Source: Deinandra increscens subsp. villosa (lineage: Eukaryota > Streptophyta > Magnoliopsida > Asterales > Asteraceae). Taken from it: a stretch of 64,000 bases of DNA. Below the pieces are notes generated by a model. The model worked only from the letters and a program-made list of their open reading frames with translations, made no database searches and had not been told where the DNA came from. The stretch covers positions 56,199,502-56,263,501 of the forward strand of contig JBCNJP010000006.1 in the NCBI GenBank assembly GCA_039602395.1, given 5' to 3'. Below, piece after piece: positions 45,809 to 57,132 of this stretch; the first letter of the stretch is position 1; the number at the start of each line of letters is the position of its first letter. A program made the translations under genes and the position numbers.

Positions 45809-46230
45809 ATCAGTTACTTCTCTAAAAAACTTTAAAAAAATCATGATGTTTGGTTGCTAAGCCCACAACAAGTTGAAGTTGGTGAGCAAAACAATGAACA
45901 AAATATGCTGAATAATTCTCTTTCAAAATCAAAGCTTTCAAACCGTTAAACTCACCAGACATGTTGTTTGCACCATCATATCATTGGCCTCTAACCATGC
46001 CCGCTATAATTTATTTGTGGAAAATCAGGCAAAATTAGTTGACATGGGCCTTTTTTCAAATATGCTCGTCTAATTTTATCTTTCTTACTAGGGTTATAAG
46101 AAGAAATTGGTTTCCTTAGGCCCGGATCATACGGAAGATCATTGAAGTCGTCTATTCTTGGTTATTTACTACTTGAAGATGATGATTCAAGATTTGATGG
46201 TTTTCTTGTGAAATATCTTTCAATATTCAT
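45809..46230 (-). pseudogene. hAT transposase pseudogene, upstream half
   Basis: Starts at ATG 46230 (MNIERYFTRKPSNLESSSSS) and reads on to LPYDPGLRKPISSYNPSKKD and RRAYLKKGPCQLILPDFPQ, the N-terminus of TTF-type hAT transposases. An internal deletion joins this directly to RGQ-stop-YDGANNMSGEFNG and ENYSAYFVHCFAHQLQLVVG. It runs into the PIF target site within FREVTDL, and the next residues, VNVVCASC, resume at 37937. At least two stops are present. Confidence 0.85.
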
Positions 46231-46920
46231 TATACCTAATTCACAATTTCACAAATCCATTAACATTTAACAAATCAAGAACCAAATTAGTTAAAAAGAA
46301 CATAAAAAGAACCTAAATCAATGAATTCATTAAAATAAAGATCAAACCAAAAAAACATCACTAAGAACAAGTACAACTAGTTAAAAACCTAAATCAATTA
46401 AGGAAAACCCCAATTTTTTTTTCTTAACTTACTTGTTGAGAGTTGAGACTGTATATTGAAAAGGCCCCAATTTTTCGAGATATTGCAGAGAGGTTGAGTA
46501 GTGGAGTGAGAGGGTTGACTGGCTGGGATAGTGGGGTCGCCTGAGAATAGCAGAAGGCCGCCGGAGCAGAAGGTCGTCGGATATTGCTGAGGGAGGGGTC
46601 GATACTGAGCAGTAGAGAGAGGCTAGGAGAGTTCTGTTTTGGAACTTAAATCTTAAAAAACCCTAAAAGTCGTATGCTTATAATCTGTTTTTAAAATAAA
46701 TTAAAAAAATAAAAAACGGACAGAACCGCGGATCGAACAATGAACCTAACCGTTAGAATGAGACAACACGAACCAGTTGATCTAGAAAGGTTATGTCGAT
46801 AGGATTCACTCCCTCTTATATATGTGGACTCACTCCTAGTATTATATATATTTACACTAAAATTCGAGAGTCACTGGGTTTTCGTGAACCCGGTATACAC
46901 AACCTAGGTCCACCCCTTTG
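46231..46920 (-). mobile_element. 5' end of the hAT element with terminus CAAAGGGGTGGACC
   Basis: Minus-strand leader of the hAT transposase pseudogene. At 46920 the complement reads CAAAGGGGTGGACCTAGG and on to a CGGGTTCAC motif, as in TTF-type hAT ends. No partner end or 8-bp duplication was found on the far side near 37600, so the left end is probably lost. Confidence 0.5.
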
Positions 46921-47230
46921 AATATGCATCTCTGTAGCCTTTATTTCACATGTTTTTATGTACTTATAAAAAATTCATCATACATACAAGTATATAACAA
47001 TAAAAGTATAGGAAGAAGATCAATGGAAAACCCATTATTTTTTATAAAACTTAGAAAACCATTCTCCACCAATCACATAATTTCATTAATTGTTAGATTT
47101 TTATTTTAATGAAAGGATAATAAGGTAAATTTAACATTTCTATTTTAGTAAACTATATTTAATAATTAATGAGATAACTAATTTAAAACTTTTTAGGGAT
47201 TTTACATTATCACAACAAAAAAAAAATAAT
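46921..47230. other. Spacer, nothing recognised
   Basis: A/T-rich sequence with no ORF of gene-like composition. Confidence 0.45.
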
Positions 47231-47310
47231 CGTGAATCTTTAAAACCTAATCCAACGTTTTTATTAATCACGTGAATCTCTAAAACCTAATCCAACGTTT
47301 TTGTTAATCA
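47231..47310. repeat. Tandem repeat, two 40-bp units
   Basis: Units start at 47231 and 47271, each CGTGAATCT followed by AAAACCTAATCCAACG and a T run, differing at two positions. Confidence 0.8.
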
Positions 47311-47374
47311 CGTCGTTCTTCATCTGCATATAGTTCATCACGTTTTTTTGGTCACATTCACAATCTCCATTGCC

Positions 47375-47590
47375 ATGGAAGATCGAGATAAAGAATCTGA
47401 AAAAAGTAAAGATCACGCATCATTTGACGATGTCGAATCATTCAATCCAGTGTCTAATCCATCTGATTATAACCAAGAGCATGAATCAATTGATGGCGTC
47501 GAATCACCCAATCCAAACTTTCAAGACGATCAATATCATTTTCGGTTAATGCGAATGAAAATAATGTCGATCATTGTTCTTCGATTGTGA
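47375..47590 (+). CDS. Short acidic ORF, hypothetical
   Basis: MEDRDKESEKSKDHASFDDV starts 71 codons that are acidic and Ser/Asn-rich, with an internal echo (IDGVESPNP) that reappears just after the stop as GVESPNPSVQD. The sense of the repeat suggests a decayed longer protein. Such acidic leaders precede FAR1-like transposases, but no transposase domain follows. Low support. Confidence 0.25.
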   Translation: MEDRDKESEKSKDHASFDDVESFNPVSNPSDYNQEHESIDGVESPNPNFQDDQYHFRLMRMKIMSIIVLRL

Positions 47591-47668
47591 TGGCTAACGA
47601 AGATAATTGATGGTGTCGAATCACCCAACCCAAGCGTCCAAGACAAGTATGATCATGATCCGGTTAAT

Positions 47669-48071
47669 TTATAAATATATTACACTGTTGTAACATATTT
47701 TTCTGTTTTATCAATAATGTGTTTTTAAAAATATTTGTTTTCTTATCGAATCTCAATTCCTTAATTGTTACAAAGATGTAATATAATTTATCCTCATCAG
47801 GTTAAAGTATTTAAGAAAATATAACTGTTACATCAGAGTAACAATTTACAGCAACACAGAAACAAAATAAAACTTTACATCACTGTAACAATATACAGCA
47901 ACACATAATTTTTATTTTTCTGAACATCTTATAATAGTGGTAATTTACAAATATATTACACTGTTGTAACATATTTTTCTGTTTTATCAATAATGTGTTT
48001 TTAAATATATAGTTTTTTCCTTATTGAATCTCAAGTCCTTAATTGTTACAAAGATGTAATATGTAATATAA
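47669..48071. repeat. Tandem repeat (about 272 bp): full unit plus left part of the second
   Basis: Unit 1 (about 47669-47940) and the start of unit 2 (47941-48071) share AATATATTACACTGTTGTAAC and TTGTTACAAAGATGTAATA. Unit 2 is interrupted at 48071 by the Helitron-like insert and resumes at 51734. The units are rich in GTTAC/GTAAC. Confidence 0.75.
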
Positions 48072-51000
48072 CTAGTTCCCGAGATTCGCGCGTTGCGCGA
48101 AGCGGTGTAAATTCATTCTATTGTAATATGTGTCTAAGAGGTCGAGGATGACATATGTAACAACTTATTAACTCATCATATGTAAATGAAAATTATACCG
48201 AATGTAGCATTATAAAACAAAATTTGTATGCACGCAAGGGAAAATGGCAAATGCCATTTGATAAGTAATTGCGCAAAGTGGTGTAAATCTAATCTATTGT
48301 AATATCTGTGAAAGAGATAGAGTATGATATATGTAGAAACTTATTAACTCATCATTTCTAAACCCAATTTATACCAAATGTAATCTAACCGCCATTTGAT
48401 AACCAAATGAATTTGACCAAAATCATTCGGATTACTACCAGATTCATGGCAACGAATATAAAACCACCAGATTTATCATACGGAATAAACCATTTTACGA
48501 ATAGTATAAAACCCTTATGAATGCATTTGAATCTTAATCAAAGCTTGCTTATCATGCACAGCTAATCACCTTGGTTACCCTGGATCTATTATTTGAGGTG
48601 ATTGAAGTTGTCTTTTGACTTTTTAAAGTCAAATTGTGCATGTTTAATATTGAAGTTGTCTATTTGAGTTTTTAAAGTCAATTTGTGCCTGTATGACTTT
48701 CTGAAAGTCAAGTTGCCCATAACAAACCCATTTCTTTGGTACTTTTGTTAAGTGACAGCCTCATGAACTTCTACCAATTGAAGCTTACTATTCCATTAGA
48801 TGCAACTCAAGACTTGCATCAATAAAGCAATCCTTACATCAAGGTTGTTCAACAATAAAACATACTATTTTGGATATAATTTTTCTTGATCAATTTACTT
48901 CTATATTTTGAATCGACATCACATGTTCCTTACATGGAGGTATATTTGTACTCTATGAAATCAGTTTCTGGACTATATTTTCTCTCAACCATATCATGAA
49001 TGCAGCTATGCATTGAGCCCAAGTAATCTCTAATAGGATTGGGCTTTCTTTTCAACCTTTGTACAACAAAGTCATAAGAGCAAATGCACCTATAATAGTA
49101 CACGAAACTGATCAATGAAACCAATATTTATCAGATTGTTTGATAGTCTAGGATTTGAAAAAAAAAAGTAATAAAAACAATATATACCTTTTCAGCGGTA
49201 AATACACGCCCAGAGTTAGCTCCAACTTAACCTGCTAATTAAGCCTCTTGTTTGCTCAACCTCCTTTTGTTGCTTTTCCCAAGCTGTAAACTGAACTTGA
49301 ATCCATATAATATCATTGTTGGTATAATCTTTTCTTGATTTACAGGTCCATATTTATCTCTTAGAACCTGCGTAATTCGATTAGGAGGAGATACATGAGC
49401 CTACAAATAGGTACAAAAATGTTTGATTCTAAGTTCAATCTGTTCAGGTGTAATCCAATCGGTTCATAGATGCAAATGTCCTTTATTTAGATGAAAGGCT
49501 AGGTGTTATGATCATATAAACCCTCTGTACAAAACTGAGTGTTTAATTTATAGATCCATTGCAACTAAGCTCCACTTAAATCACAACATCACCTGAAGGA
49601 ATCAATAATAAGTAGTCAAACATTATGCCGCATTGTTCAGAACCATTTCAGAGTAGCAAACCCAAGATGTCCTAAACAACATACCAGGGCTAACCATTTC
49701 ATAGTAGCAAACCCAGGATCATAATTAATAACAAATGAATAGCTATAACTCACTAACGTGGCCAAACAAAAAAGAAATGACCAAAAAACAAAACCAACAA
49801 CCAAAAAGAATAACATAAAACTCACACACACACAACAAAGATAATCATAACCAAGGTTCCTAAACATTCCTAAGCATACTAAGGTTCAAAAACACTTCCA
49901 GGCATACATAAAAAAAGATTAAGAGGTTTTTATGTTTAAAATCAAAAAGTAAATCATGGTCAACACACAAAAAACATCCATACCTTATTGATTTGTGCCA
50001 AGCAACCACCCCAAATATGAACCTGAAAAACAGCAAGGGCAAACAAAAAATTAATTAACCAAAAAGGTCCACAACAAAGATAATTTTTTAAATTGAGTAA
50101 AAGTTAAAGGTACATATCATACAAATCAATGAATATGTGTAACAACATTTATCATATAGTTCAAATCATACAAAAACAAATCTTTAAAAAATTATTACAT
50201 GAGACATCTATTATATGATCAAATTTATCTAAAATTACCAACATGTATTTTAGGTTGAACAACAACAATCTTTTATAAATCATTAAATTCCTTCTCTCTG
50301 GCTTTCTCTTCTTCCTTCTTTTTCTGCAAATCTAAGAAACCATAAAAATATATAGCAATTATAAAAGAATCAAGAAGCTCAAACAACATATTGGATCTTG
50401 TCGAATCAAATGAAATGATTGCCTCAACAAATAACGACAAATCATCCATGACAAAAAGCGATGCCAACTTACGCTTGAGCTTTAAGCCCCTTCATTAGAA
50501 AAACGTAATTGAAACAACTGTATTAGGTCATAAAGCCTGAAAGAAGACAACATCAAACAATATAAACAAAATCATATTATATGCTGATTTTACCGCATTG
50601 AAGAACATGAGGATGCGAATTTCCTTTTTGATGAACCAAAAGCCTCAACCAATAGTGCCTGCGAAGCATCATAAGCCATCAGACTTTCGAAGTACCAAAA
50701 TACAACAAATAAAATCAGGTAATGAACAAAATATTAAATCTTCCAAACACATCTCCAAATCTATAAAAACCATAAACAGTCGGACTCAACCTCCATTATA
50801 CCTCTTTGAGGTTGTATAATGTTAACTTTCATGATACTTATTATAGGTAAGGGTTCATATCTCAGCTTTCTTGAGTGGAATTTTTATGAAATTTTGATTT
50901 ACATTCGATGAATCACTTTAAGGACTGTACAAAAAAAAATTCACTAAAAAATTCAAACAAACAGTTGCAAATAAAATCGGATTGTTAAAAATGCAACCAG

Positions 51001-51733
51001 TGCAGATCATTAAACAACTTTACAAAAATCAGTCCATTTCAAATCAACGCCAATATAAACCCTAAACTTACCGCCATGAGAGAAGGAAACCTGAAATCGT
51101 CACCGCCATGAGAGAAGGAAACCTGAAATCGATAACCTATATACAAAATCAGTTTAGTTCAAACCGACACCAATATAAACCCTAAACTAACCTAAAAACA
51201 ACCATAAACTACTAACCCGTAAGGACGAATAGGTTACGATCTACGGGAGGAATAAACTTTGAAGGGTTTGTAAATCTCCATTCCACTCTTAGTTCTGTCA
51301 AACTCGAACACGAAACTATCGACGTCTCTTCACCGGGAGATGAGAAATCTGAGAAGAAGATGATTCGACATGGATCTGAGATTAGGATTCAAGATTAAAT
51401 GTAATCAGGAAGATGAAGATCATGATGATGATCGATTTTTTGGGGATCATTATCATCATCGTTGCTTGATTTGATCTGCGCACATAGTTAATGGAGAGAA
51501 TAGTGAGTGGGAGGGATGGGTGCGAAGGTAAAGCCGTAAGTACTGAAAGAAAAGGTAGGGGAGAAGGACAGAAGGTAAGGGGCAACAAAAGTATGGGGCT
51601 TTCACTATTTTACTGGGAACTATTCATCAAAACACAACTTGAATAAACATGCATAAATGTCTTGTACATTGTGTTGGGGAGAAGGTACATTTCAAGAAAC
51701 ACTATTCATGGACTTCCTTATTGTTAATAGGGA
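48072..51733 (-). mobile_element. Helitron-like insert (3.66 kb) splitting a tandem repeat
   Basis: On the minus strand the 3' end reads hairpin TTCGCGC-AAC-GCGCGAA, then TCTCGGGAACTAG with CTAG at 48072-48075, next to an A on the plus side, as expected of Helitrons. Unit 1 of the surrounding tandem repeat preserves the uninterrupted site (AAAGATGTAATATAATTTAT, 47772 onward). The right end is less typical: GGGAGTAA precedes the resumed repeat, where a plain GA|T was expected. Inside are exon-like minus-strand pieces such as 50473-50273 (DLSLFVEAIISFDSTRSN) and 49090-48930 (RLKRKPNPIRDYLGSMHS) with donor and acceptor sites, which I cannot assign. A 30-bp duplication (GGAAACCTGAAATCG) is at 51080-51135. 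Confidence 0.5.
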
Positions 51734-51880
51734 GTAATTTATCCTCATCAGGTTAAAGTATTTAAGAAAATGTAACTGTTACATCACAGTAACAATTTAC
51801 AGCGACACATAAAGAAAATATAACTGTTACATCATTGTAATAATATACAGCGACACATATGAAGTTCGTCGTCCATGCTT
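51734..51880. repeat. Right part of the split second repeat unit
   Basis: Continues unit 2 with TTTATCCTCATCAGGTTAAA and TGTTACATCACAGTAAC, matching unit 1 at about 47788-47905. Confidence 0.75.
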
Positions 51881-52933
51881 CGAAGTCTAGTTTCTCTTCA
51901 CCGTCGCTGCTTTCAATGGATACGATCAGAATTTTTTTTCTCCAAGATTTTCAAAAAAATCTGGAACAATATTGAGTAGAGAGAGAGAGAGAGGGGCATT
52001 AAATTTTTGGGTAAACCAAATTACCATAATGCCCATCATTAAATGAAATATATTATCAGTATTTACAATCTAGTCACTCCTTAATCTAGACCTTTAATTT
52101 GGAAATCAATGGCTAAAAAAGGGTTTTCCAGGTTTTCCAGAAAATAGGGGTTTTCCATAGATCCTTACCCAAAAAGTATATAACAATAAGCAAACAAAAT
52201 CCTCTCACAAAAATCCTCCTTGTAACTTTATATTAATTATACTAACACTCACGATCTATTTAATGTAATGTGTATGGATTTAGATATTTAAAATTTGTAA
52301 TTTATATTAATTATACTAACACCATAATAAGTATAAGGAATAGGATCAGGGGAAAACTTAATAAAAGTGAAAAAACCAAAAAACCTAATTAAGTGGGGGT
52401 ATTTTAGACATTTTGCGCAACAAAACTCAATGAAATATTTCAGGGATGCCCAGCCCCCGTATTTCCGATTCAGATTCCGGCGACTCAACAAATTTTTCCG
52501 GTGGCCTTGAACGAACTTCAAAACACCATATCTCGAGATATACCCAACAAAAATGGAATCTGAAACTTGCGTTGGATTGGTCTCAACGACCTCTATCAAA
52601 CTAGCACCATTGTTGTAACGTTTCGTTGAGGTTAAAAAAAATCCCGGCGACTAGCTTAACGAAGAAGATGACCGGAAATTCACAAACTGAACAAAACTCG
52701 ATGATTTTTTGCTCATTGGATGCGTATTTGGATGCTGAAACTAACCAGACCAGTGAGAACCTCCAAATATCAACACAAATCTCTAATTTTTTATGGTCAA
52801 AACGTATGAACTTTGACCCGTAAAAGTCAAACGACGTGAATTAGCTCGATTAAGCCATTGATTTCGATCAAAAATGGTGTGGAATCACAGCCAAAAGCTC
52901 TGATGGTTCTCCAAATCTGTTTCAGATCATGCT
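51881..52933. other. Spacer without recognised genes
   Basis: Contains a GA microsatellite (51977-51993) and short unassigned frames. The stretch 52440-52880 has C/G-rich, leader-like sequence but no ORF I can support. Confidence 0.4.
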
Positions 52934-53113
52934 CTGACATTTAAGCAACATTGTCGTAATGTTGCATCATGCAACAATGTCGTAATGTTGCAAAATGCAA
53001 CATTTATCGTAATGTTGCGCAACAATGTGAGAAAAAATTAACTGACATTTAAGCAACATTGTGGTAATGTTGCATCATGCAACAATGTCGTAATGTTGCA
53101 TCATGCAACATTG
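52934..53113. repeat. Palindrome array built on ATGTTGCATCATGCAACAT
   Basis: A 60-bp block is directly repeated at 52934-52993 and 53041-53100. It contains TGTTGCAT-C-ATGCAACA hairpins and GCAACATTGTCGTAATGTTGC, an odd palindrome by itself. At least eight GCAACA/TGTTGC half-sites occur in 180 bp. Confidence 0.75.
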
Positions 53114-53649
53114 TCGTGATAATACCTGACTGAACTTAAGCTTGTGTTCTTCACCGGCGAGCTAGAGAATGCTGCTGACCAAGGCTGACTGGGGGTGTGT
53201 AGAGTTGTTTGCTTGATTTGTGATTTTTTTTCAATTTTCCATTTATGCCCCTCTGTGTTTTTAATGAATATTAGATATATTTTCAATTTCAGTCCCTTAG
53301 CTTTAAGTTTTTTAGTTTTTACATAATGTTTGGTTTTGTGTGGAACCTAACCCATAAGTATAATTGGGTGTTATTTTTATAATAACAAACATATTTTTAT
53401 AAACTTTTAAAATCTATATATATAGAAGAATCAATGGTTTTTTTCCGTGAGATCAATAGATAAGATTTTAAAACTTGAATGAAAAATGGCTAGAAGGGTA
53501 AATTAGAATTGACTTTTTTTTTTAGCTAAATCAAGTTCTATCATAATTAATTTAAAATATTGATTAACCTTTATAGATATAATTACTTTTAAAAATGAAT
53601 TATATCATAAAATAGATAAGTTTTATTATCTTTAATTTGAGTATAATAT
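53114..53649. other. Spacer, nothing recognised
   Basis: A/T-rich, no ORF or repeat of note before the gap. Confidence 0.4.
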
Positions 53650-54149
53650 NNNNNNNNNNNNNNNNNNNNNNNNNNNNNNNNNNNNNNNNNNNNNNNNNNN
53701 NNNNNNNNNNNNNNNNNNNNNNNNNNNNNNNNNNNNNNNNNNNNNNNNNNNNNNNNNNNNNNNNNNNNNNNNNNNNNNNNNNNNNNNNNNNNNNNNNNNN
53801 NNNNNNNNNNNNNNNNNNNNNNNNNNNNNNNNNNNNNNNNNNNNNNNNNNNNNNNNNNNNNNNNNNNNNNNNNNNNNNNNNNNNNNNNNNNNNNNNNNNN
53901 NNNNNNNNNNNNNNNNNNNNNNNNNNNNNNNNNNNNNNNNNNNNNNNNNNNNNNNNNNNNNNNNNNNNNNNNNNNNNNNNNNNNNNNNNNNNNNNNNNNN
54001 NNNNNNNNNNNNNNNNNNNNNNNNNNNNNNNNNNNNNNNNNNNNNNNNNNNNNNNNNNNNNNNNNNNNNNNNNNNNNNNNNNNNNNNNNNNNNNNNNNNN
54101 NNNNNNNNNNNNNNNNNNNNNNNNNNNNNNNNNNNNNNNNNNNNNNNNN
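53650..54149. other. Assembly gap (500 N)
   Basis: Exactly 500 N, the same length as the first gap, so the size is probably a placeholder. Confidence 0.99.
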
Positions 54150-54411
54150 ATCTCACAATTATACTTATTCATAATTTCATTTTAGTTGTCCATTTTCATG
54201 TCATAGTGTCTCTCGATTGTGAAACACTTCTGACTAAGGGTAAATCTTATATGAAAGAGTCAGATTGTAAATTATATTGTTATGGATTTGATTAATTCTT
54301 AATTAATATAGATGATGCAACAAACACATTAGATGTACAGAGAGCAAGACACATGTGAACAGGTTGTGTGGGTAAAGAACATGAGGTTGCAAATGGGAAC
54401 CCAAATTAACC

Positions 54412-54562
54412 TATACATTCTTGATATTAACATCAATACCTTCTTGGTATAAAATAGATTGAGATGCTAAAACCTGACTGCTATTTGTTGATTTTTTACC
54501 TGACTGCTATTTGTTGAGATGCTAAAACCTATACATTCTTGATATTAACATCAATACCTTTT
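54412..54562. repeat. Local duplication
   Basis: CTATACATTCTTGATATTAA with following ATCAATACCTT occurs at about 54411 and 54530, and CCTGACTGCTATTTGTTGA occurs twice between. A tandem duplication of roughly 118 bp is likely. Confidence 0.65.
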
Positions 54563-54796
54563 GGCTTACAGTTGTAAGCATATCAGGGAATTACCACACA
54601 AGAGGCACCATATATTTGTTGAATTTTATGATGTTAGAGGCTTAGAGCTGTAGAGATGGCTAAAACGAATAAAAGTTGAGCATAGCATGCCTGGTGGTGC
54701 TTGCAGAAGGATGAAACTCGACCCTTCTGGCACCATTTTGGTTAGTATCTACAAACTTTATAGATTTCTGTAATGAGCTTAGCTTTTTGGTATGAT

Positions 54797-54895
54797 GGCT
54801 CAAAACAAGGTCGGGTCCAAATGTGTATTGGCTAAAATCAAGTTCGGGTCCAAATGTTGAATGGCTCAAAACAAGTTCGGGTCAAAATCTTAGAG
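54797..54895. repeat. Minisatellite, three units of about 33 bp
   Basis: Units are TGGCTCAAAACAAG or TGGCTAAAATCAAG followed by TTCGGGTCCAAATG, repeated three times with small changes. Confidence 0.7.
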
Positions 54896-55014
54896 GTGTA
54901 TAAAAGTAAGAGCAACAACTGATGTTTCATTTCAGTTTAATAGGTAATCTCTTAGCTAGAAAACCCCTGTGCTCTATAAGGTTTGACATTATTGAGATTA
55001 TTGGACTTCAATAT

Positions 55015-55225
55015 GTTTTGATCACAACCTTTTTTCGTAGCAGAAGTATTTACGGGTTCTCCGGGAAAATATGTTGGTTTAGCAGAAACAATTAGAGGCT
55101 TTCAATTAATCCTTTCCGGAGAATTAGATGGTCTTCCCGAACAGGCCTTTTATTTGGTAGGTAACATCGATGAAGCTACGGCGAAGGCTATGAACTTATA
55201 AATGGAGAGAAATTTGAATAAATGA
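55015..55225 (+). pseudogene. atpB: Plastid-derived atpB 3' fragment (NUPT)
   Basis: The frame reads [36 protein letters not shown] and [10 protein letters not shown], the end of chloroplast ATP synthase beta. A TAA at 55199-55201 replaces a codon that is Glu in plastid genes, eight codons before the normal stop at 55223. The surrounding sequence is nuclear transposon DNA, so this is a plastid insert in the nucleus. Confidence 0.88.
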
Positions 55226-55461
55226 CCTTAAATCTTTGTGTACTGACCCCTAATCGAATAGTTTGGGATTCAGAAGTGAAAGAAATCATTTTATCTACGA
55301 ATAGTGGACAAATTGGCGTATTACCAAATCACGCCCCTATTGCCACAGCAGTAGATATAGGTATTTTGAGAATACGCCTTAACGACCAATGGCTAACGAT
55401 GGCTCTGATGGGCGGTTTTGCTAGAGTAGGTAATAATGAAATCACTGTTTTAGTTATTCAT
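55222..55461 (+). pseudogene. atpE: Plastid-derived atpE 5' fragment (NUPT)
   Basis: Starts with MTLNLCVLTPNRIVWDSEVK and overlaps the atpB stop by ATGA, exactly as in chloroplast genomes. Homology to ATP synthase epsilon runs for about 80 residues to NNEITVLV at 55461 (normal length about 133) and then breaks off into unrelated sequence. It encodes no functional subunit here. Confidence 0.88.
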
Positions 55462-55872
55462 CTAAATCAATTGAAGGAAGCTCATTATCCATTCAAATCC
55501 ATCATACTTGGGATATATGAGTATCTGATTTAACTAGGGTGGGGAAAATATAAATATTCTATCTGTATTACCCTTTACTTTGACTGAATTTGAGTCGGGA
55601 CTAGATTGAGCTAGGACTTTCTGAATGTGGGACACATAAGCGAGTTGATACAAATAATTGGTAATTTTTTTAAACACCTTGGGGGCTCAAAGATCAGTGG
55701 TTGGGTTTAGTCGGATAGAAATATCGGCGGTTGCAATTAGTATATATGAATACATCTTGGAATGTGGAATTGAATTGGTTGATAAATATTAAATGTTAAA
55801 TGATTTTGAGTTGACTTCCCGATTATGATTCCATGGCAGTTTTTCCGAGACGGAAAAAGTCAAGTGTGGGGA
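55462..55872 (+). mobile_element. 3' internal region of an Athila-like gypsy element
   Basis: Non-coding sequence leading to a polypurine tract AAGTGTGGGGA at 55862-55872. The upstream coding part is absent, so the element is truncated at the plastid insert junction. Confidence 0.4.
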
Positions 55873-57132
55873 TGTGATGTTAATCCAATGTGTCGTTATT
55901 ATTATGCTTATATTATCTTATTTAATAACAATAATGGTAGGATTACATGGCATTTTCACGGGTTTTTGTATTGTGAGGTACCACGAGCTTAAGTAGCTAA
56001 CAATGGAGTTTTATGAAGAACTGGAAGCTGCTGGTACAAGGATCGAGAATCGAGCGGGAACGAGTGAAGACTTAGAAGAAATTGAAGAAAGTTCCTGAGA
56101 TCCAGATCTGGGCGGTACGCCCAGAAGTGAAGATAATAGGGCGGTACGCCCTAAAGTTTAGAGAGCGGCCGAAGATTTGCAATCCGGGCGGTACGCCCAG
56201 AATTCCCCATTTTGGGGCGGTACGCCCCGAATCAGCCGGCAGAAGTTTTAGATTAGGGTTTTCTATTTAAACTTGTTCTTTAAGTTTTTGTCATTCATGC
56301 ATTGTTGGAGACGATCAGAGCTAGGGTTCTTGCGAATTTTACCTTGTTTTGGAGTTTTTGCGAGCAATCAATCATTCGGTAACTTTCTTTTATGCAATCT
56401 TTCAATAAAATCATGTTTGTTTCATTAGCCATGTCCGGCTAATCCACCACTAACCGCTTTTGGTGATTGGTTGGTGGATTCGTTCTATGAATAACCTATT
56501 TCTTAACTAGTTATTCCGGAATACTTGCTACCGTTGAATACCTACATGCGGAATTGTTAAATTTAACTAGTAATCTAGGGTTTTAGTGGTCCACTGTTTA
56601 TTGATCTAGCACTTTCTTGCGGCAGGACTAATCAGCCCATTAGGAAACTAGGTTATTAGGTCAAGGAAGCAATTGGGGGGCATGTCTATGTGTCACGGTT
56701 AAGGAATTAGGTTTTTCTAGATCGGTAGCCAACCAGGATCCAGAAGTGGTTAGATTCGTCTCATTTGATAGTTCAAGTAATTTTCTAGGTTAAAGTTAGT
56801 AACTTTGTTAGTTAAATCATCCCAACAAACCAAAACAGCTAAGTGGCAATTTTAGATAATCTTAGGTTAATCAGTAATTTAGTTTAATTTAATAATCGAT
56901 TAGTCAATTTCCACATATTCCCTTGGTTCGATAACCCTAACTTACCACTACTACAAATCAATCTAGTTGGGGATTTGAAACGGCCTGACAAACCGTTATC
57001 ATATTCCCTAAAGTCATTTCTAAGTTTAGAAATATTTCTTTGTTTGGTTTTTAAATAAGTTACTAAAACTACGTTTTCTCGTCGCGTAGTTAACCGTTTT
57101 GATTCCCGGTTTTCTCCCTAAGCGACGTATCA
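55873..57132 (+). mobile_element. Athila-like gypsy 3' LTR (1260 bp)
   Basis: Begins TGTGATGTTAATCC directly after the polypurine tract and ends AGCGACGTATCA at 57132. Four GGGCGGTACGCCC hairpins at 56105-56232 lie just before a TATA-like CTATTTAAAC (56265). No primer site follows, which fits a 3' LTR. The Athila assignment rests on LTR length, ends and tract and is moderate. Confidence 0.6.
56105..56232. repeat. Four GGGCGGTACGCCC hairpin motifs
   Basis: CTGGGCG-GTA-CGCCCAG, TAGGGCG-GTA-CGCCCTA, CGGGCG-GTA-CGCCCAG and GGGGCG-GTA-CGCCCC each form a stem of 5-7 bp. The flanking bases change in step so that pairing is kept, which argues for selection on the fold or the palindrome. Confidence 0.75.

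Noticed and set aside
52934..53113. CRISPR-like array
   Set aside because: Plant nuclear DNA, no regular spacers, and the repeats are overlapping palindromes.
55222..55533. A functional ATP synthase epsilon gene
   Set aside because: Homology ends after about 80 of 133 residues, and the neighbouring atpB copy has a premature stop; it is a nuclear plastid insert.
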